Source: Flavobacteriaceae bacterium (GTDB lineage: Bacteria; Bacteroidota; Bacteroidia; Flavobacteriales; Flavobacteriaceae). Taken from it: a DNA stretch of 16,222 nt. A program made the translations under genes and the position numbers. The notes beneath the pieces are model-generated. The model saw only the letters and a list, made by a program, of their open reading frames with translations. It was not told the DNA's origin and searched no databases. Position 1 is the first letter of the stretch. Every line of letters begins with the position of its first letter. Location of the stretch: the NCBI GenBank assembly GCA_002729755.1, contig PBYT01000015.1:9375-25596 (forward strand). Reading direction: 5' to 3'. Below, piece after piece: positions 1 to 7,827 of the stretch.

Positions 1-3000
1 GCCCCAATACCGTTAGCCCATAATTCTTTATTATAACTTTTTAGATCTTGATTAAGAATTTGAACTATTTCATCCTTTAATGACATCCATTTTTCATCTA
101 ATCTTTTCATTGAATTAATAACACCATTCGTAACAATTGGAATATCTCCCTTCATTTCATCTAATATGAAAAGATAGTCTGCAATAAATTTATTTGGAAA
201 ATTTTCCACATCATCATAAGCTAATGATTTTCTTTGCATCATTTTTTCATCCCAATCTTTCATTTTCTTATATAAACCTCTTCCTTTTCTAATCAGATCT
301 CTATCATCTATTCTCTTTAAAACAATAGATAATCTATCAAGTAAATCTTTGTTTTTATTCACATAGTCTGCCATTTCTGTAAATTGACTTTCCATATGAG
401 ATGCGTGTTTGTCAAACTCAGAATATTCTTCTCTAGTAATTTTATAATTTGGATTACTTTTAATTTCAAAATCTGAAGAGAAATTTTTATTACCGATCAT
501 TAAATTAACTTTATATTTTCCAGGTATCGCTTTATGACCTCCAAAACTCCCTTCAATATAAGCATATGGAAGCCCAGGAAGGCTTGTATGCCTCGTATTC
601 CAAACAAACCTGTTTAATCCAATGTTATTTGAAAGAACTGGTTCTTTAGATGGTCCACCATTATATGAAATAAAATTTTTATTAATATCATTGCTAATTT
701 CCCTAATTAAATGATCTTTTTCATCTCTAATTTGTATCCTTATATCATTGTCAACATCATCTTTATTAATGTTATAATAAACAACTATTCCATTTGCAGG
801 ATTAACTCCTGAATGAGATGATGTTCCATCAAATCCTTTATTATTAGAGTTGAGTTGACTATACCAATTACCCTTAATTAAATTCTCTGGTTTAAATAAA
901 GCTGTCTCATTAGACCCATCATATTGTCTAATTAATCCCATATCATCTAATATCCAAAAAGACCTTCCTTGAGTTGCAATTATAAGATCGTCGTGTTTTA
1001 TCATTAGATCAGTAACAGCAAGACTAGGCATGTTTAAGTTAAATTTTTCCCATTCCTTTCCTCCATTAAATGAAATATAAACTCCAAGCTCTGTGCCTGC
1101 AAATAATAAATCTTTTCTAACATTATCTTCTCTAATGACTCTTGTATATGCTCCATAGGGGATATTTCCACTTATTTCTTTCCAGGTTTTTCCATAATTT
1201 GTTGATTTATATAACCCAGGAGTTTTATCATTGAATTTGTACCTAGTGGTTGCTATATAAACAGTTCCTTTATTATGAGGAGATACGTCTATTGCATTTA
1301 TAATAGTTTCTTTTAAGTTTTTTGGAGTAATATTATTCCAAGTTTTACCACCATCTTGAGTCAAATGAACTAAACCATCATCAGATCCAGTATAGATTGT
1401 ATTTGGCTCATGAGGAGACTCTATCACATAACTAATTGTGCCGTAATTTTCAGCACCTACTGCTTCATTTGTATAAGGTCCACCACCATATCCTTGCTTC
1501 TCATCTTCATCTCTAGTTAAATCTGGAGATACAACAGTCCAAGATCTTCCAAAATCTTGAGTTTTAAATAAATGTTGAGCTGCATGATAAAATGTATTTT
1601 TTTCATGTTTTGACCATATAACAGGTGCATTCCAGTTAAACCTATATTTCATGTCCCTGGAAGCTTTACCTATATAATTGATTGGTTCAATCATTACCTT
1701 AGTCCTAGCCTTAGCTTTAGTATCATAAATATTTATGCTCCCCAGATAGCTTCCACCCATCACTATACTTGGATCATCAGGATCAAATGCTAAAAATGCA
1801 CTTTCACCACCAGCAGATGCCGACCAATGCTTATCATTAATCCCCCCTTGCCTTGATCCAAATCCAATACTAGCAATTTTTACTGTTGAATTGTCTTGTT
1901 GACCTCCATAAAGATTATATGGGAATTCATTGTCAACATTAACTCTATAAAACTGGGCTGTTGGCATATTGTATATGCTTGACCAAGTTTTAGCATAATC
2001 AAATGTAATTTCTCCACCACCATCATCAGAGATAATCATATTTTTTGAGTTATTGGGATTAATCCATAGATCTTGATAATCACCATGTCCACTATAAAAT
2101 CTCTCCCAATTTTTACCACCATCAATTGATCTGTATGCTCTAGCACTCATTACATAGACAGTATTCTCATCACTAGGGTCAGCAAATACTTCTATATAAT
2201 ACCATGCTCTTGAGGTTAATTCTGCAAACTCACTAATTTTATTCCAACTTTTTCCAGCATTATTTGATATAAATAATCCTCCAAGTCTTTTATTTGAATC
2301 ACTTTCAATTAGAGCATATACTTTATTAGAATTTGCTCTTGATACAGCTATTGCCATTTTCCCCATTTCTTTTGGTAATCCATTATGAATTTTAAACCAT
2401 GAGTCACCACCATCAATTGATTTATAAAGTCCACTTCCTTCACCACCACTAATTACTTTCCAAGGAAGTCTTTGGTGCTCCCACATTGCAGCGTATAATA
2501 CTTTAGGATCATTATAGTCAAGTGAAAGTTCAGAAGCACCACTAAGTTCATTAACAAAAAGTACATTTTTCCATGAGTCACCACCATCAATTGATTTATA
2601 AATCCCTCTTTCTTTTGTTGGCCCATTTATGGCACCTTGAGCTGCTATGTATACTATATCTGGATTTTCAGGATGAACAACAATCCTAGAAATTTGCTGA
2701 GTTTTTTCTAGACCTAGATGTTTCCAAGTTTTTCCAGCATCAGTTGATTTATAAACACCATCACCATAAGAAGTTGTAACTCCTCTTGGAGCATGCTCTC
2801 CCATTCCAACATATATTATTTTACTGTTACTCTCAGCAACTGCAATTGCTCCAACAGATGAAGTTTTAAAGTAATCATCAGATATATTAAACCACTCACT
2901 ACCAGCATTTATGGTTTTCCATAATCCTCCACCTACTGTTCCCATATAATAAGTTTGAGGGTTGTCTAAAACTCCAACAGAAGATACTGATCTTCCTCCT

Positions 3001-3110
3001 CTAAATGGTCCTATGTTTCTGTATTTTACATCTTCAAAATCAGATGATAAATCTTGAGTAAAAGAAAAAGAGCTAGATAGAATGGCTAAAAGTAATATTA
3101 GTTTTTTCAT
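1..3110 (-). CDS. Exported BNR/sortilin (VPS10)-like beta-propeller protein, 3' end cut by window edge
   Basis: The frame is open from an ATG at 3110-3108 to the left edge, giving 1036 codons and no stop. The N-terminus (MKKLILLLAILSSSFSFTQ) is a clear Sec signal peptide with no lipobox cysteine. At least nine Asp-box-like motifs (S/T-x-D-x-G-x-x-W pattern, some degenerate) begin near residues 120, 171, 229, 280, 326, 515, 582, 634 and 678, for example YKSTDAGKTW and YKSIDGGDSW. They imply one or two beta-propellers. A conserved GRSFWILDD closes the propeller region near residue 715. A beta-rich, Ig-like stretch follows to about residue 880, then a mostly helical C-terminus. Bacteroidota proteins with this architecture are about 1000-1100 residues and are usually annotated 'glycosyl hydrolase' or 'sortilin/VPS10 domain', so only a short tail should be missing. 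I see no glycosidase active site, and true substrate and function are unknown. It probably acts in the periplasm or at the cell surface. Confidence 0.9.
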   Translation of the reverse strand, partial: MKKLILLLAILSSSFSFTQDLSSDFEDVKYRNIGPFRGGRSVSSVGVLDNPQTYYMGTVGGGLWKTINAGSEWFNISDDYFKTSSVGAIAVAESNSKIIYVGMGEHAPRGVTTSYGDGVYKSTDAGKTWKHLGLEKTQQISRIVVHPENPDIVYIAAQGAINGPTKERGIYKSIDGGDSWKNVLFVNELSGASELSLDYNDPKVLYAAMWEHQRLPWKVISGGEGSGLYKSIDGGDSWFKIHNGLPKEMGKMAIAVSRANSNKVYALIESDSNKRLGGLFISNNAGKSWNKISEFAELTSRAWYYIEVFADPSDENTVYVMSARAYRSIDGGKNWERFYSGHGDYQDLWINPNNSKNMIISDDGGGEITFDYAKTWSSIYNMPTAQFYRVNVDNEFPYNLYGGQQDNSTVKIASIGFGSRQGGINDKHWSASAGGESAFLAFDPDDPSIVMGGSYLGSINIYDTKAKARTKVMIEPINYIGKASRDMKYRFNWNAPVIWSKHEKNTFYHAAQHLFKTQDFGRSWTVVSPDLTRDEDEKQGYGGGPYTNEAVGAENYGTISYVIESPHEPNTIYTGSDDGLVHLTQDGGKTWNNITPKNLKETIINAIDVSPHNKGTVYIATTRYKFNDKTPGLYKSTNYGKTWKEISGNIPYGAYTRVIREDNVRKDLLFAGTELGVYISFNGGKEWEKFNLNMPSLAVTDLMIKHDDLIIATQGRSFWILDDMGLIRQYDGSNETALFKPENLIKGNWYSQLNSNNKGFDGTSSHSGVNPANGIVVYYNINKDDVDNDIRIQIRDEKDHLIREISNDINKNFISYNGGPSKEPVLSNNIGLNRFVWNTRHTSLPGLPYAYIEGSFGGHKAIPGKYKVNLMIGNKNFSSDFEIKSNPNYKITREEYSEFDKHASHMESQFTEMADYVNKNKDLLDRLSIVLKRIDDRDLIRKGRGLYKKMKDWDEKMMQRKSLAYDDVENFPNKFIADYLFILDEMKGDIPIVTNGVINSMKRLDEKWMSLKDEIVQILNQDLKSYNKELWANGIG
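2397..2602. repeat. Perfect 32-bp direct repeat inside the BNR gene (two copies)
   Basis: Positions 2397-2428 and 2571-2602 are identical over 32 bases and are spaced 174 bp apart, exactly 58 codons. Both copies encode the same Asp-box segment (YKSIDGGDSW, at residues 171-180 and 229-238). A third, diverged copy lies at about 2114-2135 (YRSIDGGKNW). The identity reaches the third codon positions. That suggests recent duplication or gene conversion between propeller blades rather than only selection on the protein. Confidence 0.85.
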
Positions 3111-3134
3111 AATTGTATTTGTTTTTGTATCCCT

Positions 3135-3166
3135 CAATTTATAAAATTTCAGATATCTTTACAAAA
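3135..3166 (-). promoter_or_regulatory. Possible promoter for the BNR gene
   Basis: On the minus strand, TTTTG (3166-3162) is followed after 18 bases by TATAAATTG (3143-3135). This resembles the Bacteroidota TTTG / TAnnTTTG arrangement, but the -7 match is imperfect. It lies 24 bases upstream of the ATG, and its -33 box overlaps the first base of bshC on the other strand. Confidence 0.25.
3154..3161 (+). promoter_or_regulatory. Possible -7 element for bshC
   Basis: TATCTTTA matches TAnnTTTG except for the last base and ends 4 bases before the bshC ATG. No TTG lies at a suitable distance upstream; the nearest, at 3125-3127, would need a 26-base spacer. If real, the transcript would start at or next to the start codon. 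Confidence 0.3.
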
Positions 3167-4764
3167 TGAGATCAAGCTATATTGATATTACAAACGAAGA
3201 TATTGTTTTTGGTTTAATGAACAATAACAAAAAATTAGAATCTTTTATTTCTGATTTTCCATCTTATGACAACATTATTAATCATTCAGAAAAGAAAAAA
3301 TTAGAATTTTCGAAAGAAAAGAGAAAAATATTAGTTGCTGAGATAAAACAACAATATAAAGAGATAAAGATTTCAAAAACATTGAATAATAACATAAACT
3401 CATTATTAGACGAAAAAACATTCTCTGTTACTTCTGGTCATCAGTTGAGTTTGTTCTCCGGGCCAATCTATTTTATTTATAAAATTATCTCAACAATCAA
3501 AATAGTTTCTGAACTCAATAATAGATCAAAAAAACAAAAATTTGTTCCAATTTTTTGGCTTGCTAGTGAAGATCATGATTTTGATGAAATATCTCAAGTA
3601 AATATTTCTGGAAAATCATTAAAATGGGAAAAGGAAACATTAAACCAACCTGTTGGTAAGATTAACTCTGATAAAATAGAAAATGTTATAAAAAAATATA
3701 AAAATGAGATTATTGACTCAAAATATTCGAATAAATTAATAAAATTAATTGATGATCATTATATTAGTTTTACAAGTCTATCAAAAGCAACAAGATCATT
3801 TATAAACTCATTATTTTCTGAATATGGAATAATAGTCATTGATGCAGACAGTAAGAATTTTAAAGAGACTTTTGCGAATAATATGAAGAATGAAGTTTTA
3901 AGTGGACTTTGTAAGATGACTGTTAGTAAACAAATTCAAGATATTAAGAAAAGTTTCAAAGACTATAAACCACAGGTAAATCCATCCGATATTAATTTTT
4001 TTAAAATTGGAGATTCTGGAAGAGTTAGAATTAGAAAGCAGGGTTCTGGGTTTAAAATTGATAAGGATAGTAAAAATATTACTAAGGACCACTTAATGAA
4101 TGAAATTGCTGATAATCCAGAAAAATTTTCTCCAAATGTTATAATGAGACCTCTTTATCAAGAAATGATTCTTCCTAATGTATGTTTTATAGGAGGTTCA
4201 AGTGAAATCAAATATTGGATACAATTAAAGTCCTATTTTGATAAAAGTAAAGTTGTTTTCCCAATCTTAACTATAAGGAATTCTGCATTTTTTGTTAATT
4301 CTAAGATTTCAAAAAACATTGAAAAATCAGGATTAAAAATGCAAAACTTTTTTGTTTCAAAAGAAAAATTATTAAAAGATAAGCTAAGTCAATTAAGTAA
4401 AACAAATTTAAATTTTGATGATTTAAGAAAAACTCTCTCAAATCAATTTGAGTATTTTAAGAAAATATCTAGAGAAACTGATAAATCTTTTATAGGTGCT
4501 ATTTCAGCTCAAGAAAAAAAACAGTTAAATGGTATAGACAATCTTGAGAAAAAATTCTATAAATCTCAAAAAATAAAACATCAACAAGAACTTGAAAGGA
4601 TAGAGCAAATATATAATTTTCTATATCCAGATAATATTCCTCAAGAGAGGGTAATTAACTTTGGGAATATATACGCAGAATTAGGTGATAATTTATTTAA
4701 AATTTTAATAAAGAATTTCAAGCCTTTTGAAAATAAAATTTTAGTCTTAGAACTTGAAGATTAA
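3166..4764 (+). CDS. bshC: Bacillithiol biosynthesis cysteine-adding enzyme BshC
   Basis: The 532-residue protein matches the usual BshC length (about 530-540). Three family signatures are visible: TSGHQLSLFSGP at residues 89-100, FWLASEDHDFDEI at 130-142, and a block beginning IMRPLYQEMILPN at about 326. A lysine- and glutamate-rich stretch at about 444-490 fits the C-terminal coiled coil of the family, followed by the conserved PQERVINF segment. BshC is the proposed ligase that adds cysteine to glucosaminyl-malate in the last step of making bacillithiol, a cytosolic low-molecular-weight thiol used in redox buffering and detoxification. The partner genes bshA and bshB are not in this window. 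The gene is divergent from the BNR gene with 55 bases between them and ends 21 bases before guaA. The ATG start gives an N-terminus of normal length. Confidence 0.93.
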   Translation: MRSSYIDITNEDIVFGLMNNNKKLESFISDFPSYDNIINHSEKKKLEFSKEKRKILVAEIKQQYKEIKISKTLNNNINSLLDEKTFSVTSGHQLSLFSGPIYFIYKIISTIKIVSELNNRSKKQKFVPIFWLASEDHDFDEISQVNISGKSLKWEKETLNQPVGKINSDKIENVIKKYKNEIIDSKYSNKLIKLIDDHYISFTSLSKATRSFINSLFSEYGIIVIDADSKNFKETFANNMKNEVLSGLCKMTVSKQIQDIKKSFKDYKPQVNPSDINFFKIGDSGRVRIRKQGSGFKIDKDSKNITKDHLMNEIADNPEKFSPNVIMRPLYQEMILPNVCFIGGSSEIKYWIQLKSYFDKSKVVFPILTIRNSAFFVNSKISKNIEKSGLKMQNFFVSKEKLLKDKLSQLSKTNLNFDDLRKTLSNQFEYFKKISRETDKSFIGAISAQEKKQLNGIDNLEKKFYKSQKIKHQQELERIEQIYNFLYPDNIPQERVINFGNIYAELGDNLFKILIKNFKPFENKILVLELED

Positions 4765-4782
4765 TATATAGTTGTATTTTTG
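4754..4782 (+). promoter_or_regulatory. Bacteroidota-type promoter of guaA, nearly abutting the start codon
   Basis: TTG at 4754-4756, inside the end of bshC, is followed after 18 bases by TATTTTTG at 4775-4782, a full match to TAnnTTTG. The guaA ATG begins only 3 bases later, at 4786. With the usual spacing from the -7 box, transcription would start at or within a few bases of the ATG. Confidence 0.6.
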
Positions 4783-4785
4783 CTC

Positions 4786-6315
4786 ATGGAAAATAAAGTC
4801 CTAATTGTTGATTTTGGATCACAATATACTCAACTAATAGCCAGAAGGATTCGTGAACTATTTATTTTCTGCGAGATACATCCATATAATAATTTACCTG
4901 AAAAACTTCTAGACTATAAGGCAGTTGTTTTTTCTGGTTCTCCATATTCAGTTTATCAAGAAGAATCACCAAACATTGATTTAGAAAAATTTTTAGGAAA
5001 AATACCAATTTTAGCAATTTGTTATGGAGCTCAATTTATTGCAAATAATCTACATGGAAAAGTTGAGAATTCTAATTCAAGAGAATATGGTAGAGCTAGA
5101 TTGACATTTATAGAAAATGATTCAATTCTGTTTAATGGAGTTTCTAAAGAAAATCGAGTTTGGATGAGTCATGGAGATACAATTGTTGAATTACCTAAAG
5201 ATGCTAAATTAATAGCAAGTACTGAATCAGTTAAAAATGCAGCTTATTCATTAAGCAAAATAAAAGTATTTGGTCTTCAATTTCATCCAGAAGTTTTTCA
5301 TACTGATAATGGACTGAAAATTTTTGAAAATTTCTTGTTAAATATTTTGAAATTTAATCAAGATTGGACTCCAAAATCATTTATCCAAGACTCTGTAGAT
5401 GAAATAAAGACTAAAGTAACTAATGATAAAGTAATATTAGGGATTTCAGGCGGAGTAGATTCTACTGTTGCAGCTGTTCTTCTTAATAAAGCTATTGGAA
5501 CTAACCTTTATTGTGTATTTGTAAATAATGGTTTATTAAGAAAAGATGAATTTAATGAAGTTCTTAACCAATATAAAGACATGGGTTTAAATGTAACTGG
5601 AGTTGATGCATCAAATTTATTTATAGATGGTCTTAAAGGTATCACAGATCCAGAACAAAAAAGAAAAGTTATTGGCTCAATTTTTATAGATGTTTTTGAA
5701 AAAGAATCAAAAAAAATTCATGATGCAAAGTGGTTAGCCCAGGGCACAATTTATCCAGATGTAATAGAATCAATATCTGTAAAGGGTCCTTCTTCAACAA
5801 TTAAATCCCATCATAATGTTGGAGGGATTCCAGATAAAATGAATTTAAAAATTATTGGGCCCTTAAAAATGTTATTCAAAGATGAAGTTAGAAGAATTGG
5901 AGAATCTTTAAATATTGATCAAACTATATTAAATAGACATCCATTTCCAGGTCCAGGATTAGGTATAAGAATACTTGGAGAAGTTGATGAAGAAAGTATA
6001 AGATTAGTCCAAGAAGCGGATAAGATTTATATTGACTCTTTAAAAAAATGGGATTTGTATGATAAAATATGGCAGGCAGGTTCAATTCTTCTTCCTGTTA
6101 GGAGTGTAGGTGTTATGGGAGATGAAAGAACTTATGAAAGATGCGTTGCTCTAAGAGCAGTAATATCTACAGATGGGATGACTGCAGATTGGTTTGAGTT
6201 TCCAAGTAATTTTTTAAAGGAGGTTTCAAATAACATAATAAATAAAGTTTCAGGTATAAATAGAGTGGTTTATGATATAAGCTCAAAACCTCCTGCAACA
6301 ATTGAGTGGGAATAA
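4786..6315 (+). CDS. guaA: GMP synthase (glutamine-hydrolysing)
   Basis: GuaA converts XMP to GMP using ATP and glutamine, the last step of de novo guanine nucleotide synthesis in the cytosol. From the ATG at 4786 the protein has 509 residues, close to the family length (525 in E. coli). The N-terminal class I glutamine amidotransferase domain starts VLIVDFGSQYTQLIARR and carries nucleophile Cys79 (AICYGAQ) with His167 and Glu169 (FHPEV). The ATP-pyrophosphatase domain has the PP-loop SGGVDS at 221-226. The C-terminal dimerisation domain includes RHPFPGPGLGIRILGE and ends KPPATIEWE. An upstream in-frame TTG at 4780 was rejected because it overlaps the promoter. One position looks atypical: Gly358, where I recall glutamate in most GuaA proteins. 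A LysM protein gene follows after 52 bases and is probably co-transcribed. Confidence 0.98.
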   Translation: MENKVLIVDFGSQYTQLIARRIRELFIFCEIHPYNNLPEKLLDYKAVVFSGSPYSVYQEESPNIDLEKFLGKIPILAICYGAQFIANNLHGKVENSNSREYGRARLTFIENDSILFNGVSKENRVWMSHGDTIVELPKDAKLIASTESVKNAAYSLSKIKVFGLQFHPEVFHTDNGLKIFENFLLNILKFNQDWTPKSFIQDSVDEIKTKVTNDKVILGISGGVDSTVAAVLLNKAIGTNLYCVFVNNGLLRKDEFNEVLNQYKDMGLNVTGVDASNLFIDGLKGITDPEQKRKVIGSIFIDVFEKESKKIHDAKWLAQGTIYPDVIESISVKGPSSTIKSHHNVGGIPDKMNLKIIGPLKMLFKDEVRRIGESLNIDQTILNRHPFPGPGLGIRILGEVDEESIRLVQEADKIYIDSLKKWDLYDKIWQAGSILLPVRSVGVMGDERTYERCVALRAVISTDGMTADWFEFPSNFLKEVSNNIINKVSGINRVVYDISSKPPATIEWE

Positions 6316-6367
6316 AGTTAATAACGGGGATTATGAAAAATGGAAATTAGATAAGGAAAAAAAGAAT

Positions 6368-7765
6368 ATGAAAAAATCATTGCTAATATTTTTAATGTCA
6401 ATTACTTTTTGTTTCTCACAGGTACAAATAACTGATACAATATTGCACAGAGTGAAGAAAAAGGAGACTCTCTACTCAATTTCAAAAGAGTATTCAGTAA
6501 ATATTAGTGAAATTATTTTATTAAACCCAAGTCTTAAAGATAATGGCCTTAAAAGGAGATCTAGAATTATGATTCCTGTTTTCTCAGAAGTAATATCAAC
6601 AGACATAGTAATTTCAGACTCTTTAAATATTAATAATGAACAAAAAGTTATTTCAGATTTAAAAACCTTGGTTTTAGAATCTAAGAATTTAAATAATGAT
6701 TTAATACTTTCTTTGTTACTTCCATTTAATGCAGCTTCTATAGAACTTGATTCTATTGAAAAAGTTGAGCAATTATTTGAAACTAGAAATTTATACACTA
6801 TTTCAATTGATTTCTACTCAGGTGTTTTATATGCCTTAAATGAGCTTCAAAAAATAGGTATTAATGTCAAGCTTAATGTTTATGATACAGAGAATAGTTT
6901 TTCAAAACTTGAGAGCATTGTTAAAGATGTTGCTGCAGTTAAAAGTGATGCTATAATAGGCCCTATCATACCACATAATTTTGATTTCTTTTCAAGATTA
7001 AAAGTCATAAGTAAAATCCCTAAAATATTTCCATTATCAACAAATCCAATAAGTTTATTTAGTGGAGTAATTCAGGCCATAACTCCTAAAAAAATTTTAA
7101 GAAATAAAATGATTGAATACTTAAAGAAAAATTTATCTCCAGAAGATAATATAGTTATAGTTGCCGATTCTTTAAACAGAGATATTGAAGCTGATTTAAA
7201 AAATATGTTTCCTAATTCTATTACATTAAGACCTGAATCAGAAGGTGGATACATACTTCCAGAATTAGTTGATTCGCTACTAGTTGATAGTTTGCCTAAT
7301 AAAGTAATTGTTGAAACAGAAATTTTTACTTTTGTTTCAAGTATTATTTCACAAATTAATTCTCAAATTTCTGATGAAAGAAAAGTCCAATTATTTACCA
7401 CATATAGAGGAAATATTTATGATGATCCAAATATATATATTAAAGATCTTGGGAATTTAAATTTTACTTATTCATCAATGACAAAACCTACAACAATAGA
7501 CACATTGAATTCATTTACCTCTGGATATATTGATCTTTTCGGTAATTTCCCAAATAAAGATGTTATTAAGGCATTTGATATTACTACAGATATTTTACTT
7601 AGACTAGCATTACACAAGAAGATAGAAAAATCTTTTAAATACGGAGATCAAAAATATATTCAAAACAGATATAACTATGTAAAAGATTCATTAGGCGGTT
7701 ATATTAATAATGGGTTTTATATTTTAAGGCATTCTGAATATAACGTAGATGAGATTATTAATTAA
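6368..7765 (+). CDS. Exported LysM and type 1 periplasmic-binding-like protein
   Basis: The ATG at 6368 gives 465 residues with a Sec signal peptide (MKKSLLIFLMSITFCFS, probable cleavage before Gln18). An upstream TTG at 6302 overlaps guaA and would bury the signal peptide behind 22 charged residues, so it was rejected. Residues about 26-71 form a LysM domain (HRVKKKETLYSISKEYSV, then NPSL and IMIPV), expected to bind peptidoglycan. From about residue 112 to 440 the pattern SLLLPFNA, FYSGVLYALNEL, AIIGPI and PLSTNP resembles a type 1 periplasmic-binding fold of the amino-acid-receptor kind. This LysM plus PBP1 architecture is known in Flavobacteriia, where it is often misnamed an ABC transporter substrate-binding protein. 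No permease or ATPase gene is nearby, so transport is unproven and an envelope or cell-wall role is as likely. A purine-rich AAGGA (6353-6357) lies 10 bases before the start. Confidence 0.85.
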   Translation: MKKSLLIFLMSITFCFSQVQITDTILHRVKKKETLYSISKEYSVNISEIILLNPSLKDNGLKRRSRIMIPVFSEVISTDIVISDSLNINNEQKVISDLKTLVLESKNLNNDLILSLLLPFNAASIELDSIEKVEQLFETRNLYTISIDFYSGVLYALNELQKIGINVKLNVYDTENSFSKLESIVKDVAAVKSDAIIGPIIPHNFDFFSRLKVISKIPKIFPLSTNPISLFSGVIQAITPKKILRNKMIEYLKKNLSPEDNIVIVADSLNRDIEADLKNMFPNSITLRPESEGGYILPELVDSLLVDSLPNKVIVETEIFTFVSSIISQINSQISDERKVQLFTTYRGNIYDDPNIYIKDLGNLNFTYSSMTKPTTIDTLNSFTSGYIDLFGNFPNKDVIKAFDITTDILLRLALHKKIEKSFKYGDQKYIQNRYNYVKDSLGGYINNGFYILRHSEYNVDEIIN

Positions 7766-7792
7766 AAGAATCAATTTTACTTTAATATTTTG

Positions 7793-7800
7793 TAAATTTG
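7793..7800 (+). promoter_or_regulatory. -7 promoter element for pyrG
   Basis: TAAATTTG is an exact TAnnTTTG match, placed 27 bases before the pyrG ATG. The -33 region about 19 bases upstream is T-rich (7775-7778) but has no clear TTG. The element overlaps the alternative TTG start at 7798, which argues that translation begins downstream at 7828. Confidence 0.55.
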
Positions 7801-7803
7801 AGC

Positions 7804-7827
7804 CCGGAACATTTTATTGAAATCCGG
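7804..7827 (+). other. Inverted repeat in the pyrG leader, ending at the start codon
   Basis: CCGGA (7804-7808) and TCCGG (7823-7827) are perfect inverted arms around a 14-base AT-rich loop. The second arm ends on the base before the ATG. A transcript starting 4-7 bases after the -7 box would begin at or just inside the first arm. So much G/C stands out in this leader, but a five-pair stem with a long loop is only modestly stable. Confidence 0.4.

Noticed and set aside
4780..4785. TTG start two codons upstream in GuaA
   Set aside because: The TTG lies within the TATTTTTG promoter box; the ATG at 4786 gives the normal N-terminus.
6302..6367. TTG start extending the LysM protein back into guaA
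   Set aside because: It would place 22 mostly charged residues before a clear signal peptide and overlap the guaA end; the ATG at 6368 is far better.
6382..6424. Lipoprotein signal in the LysM protein (Cys near residue 15)
   Set aside because: The residues before the cysteine (ITF) do not fit a lipobox; a standard Sec cleavage before Gln18 is more likely.
7798..7827. TTG start that would add ten residues to PyrG
   Set aside because: It overlaps the TAAATTTG promoter element, and the added residues do not fit the family; the ATG at 7828 gives the standard MTKPKYIF start.
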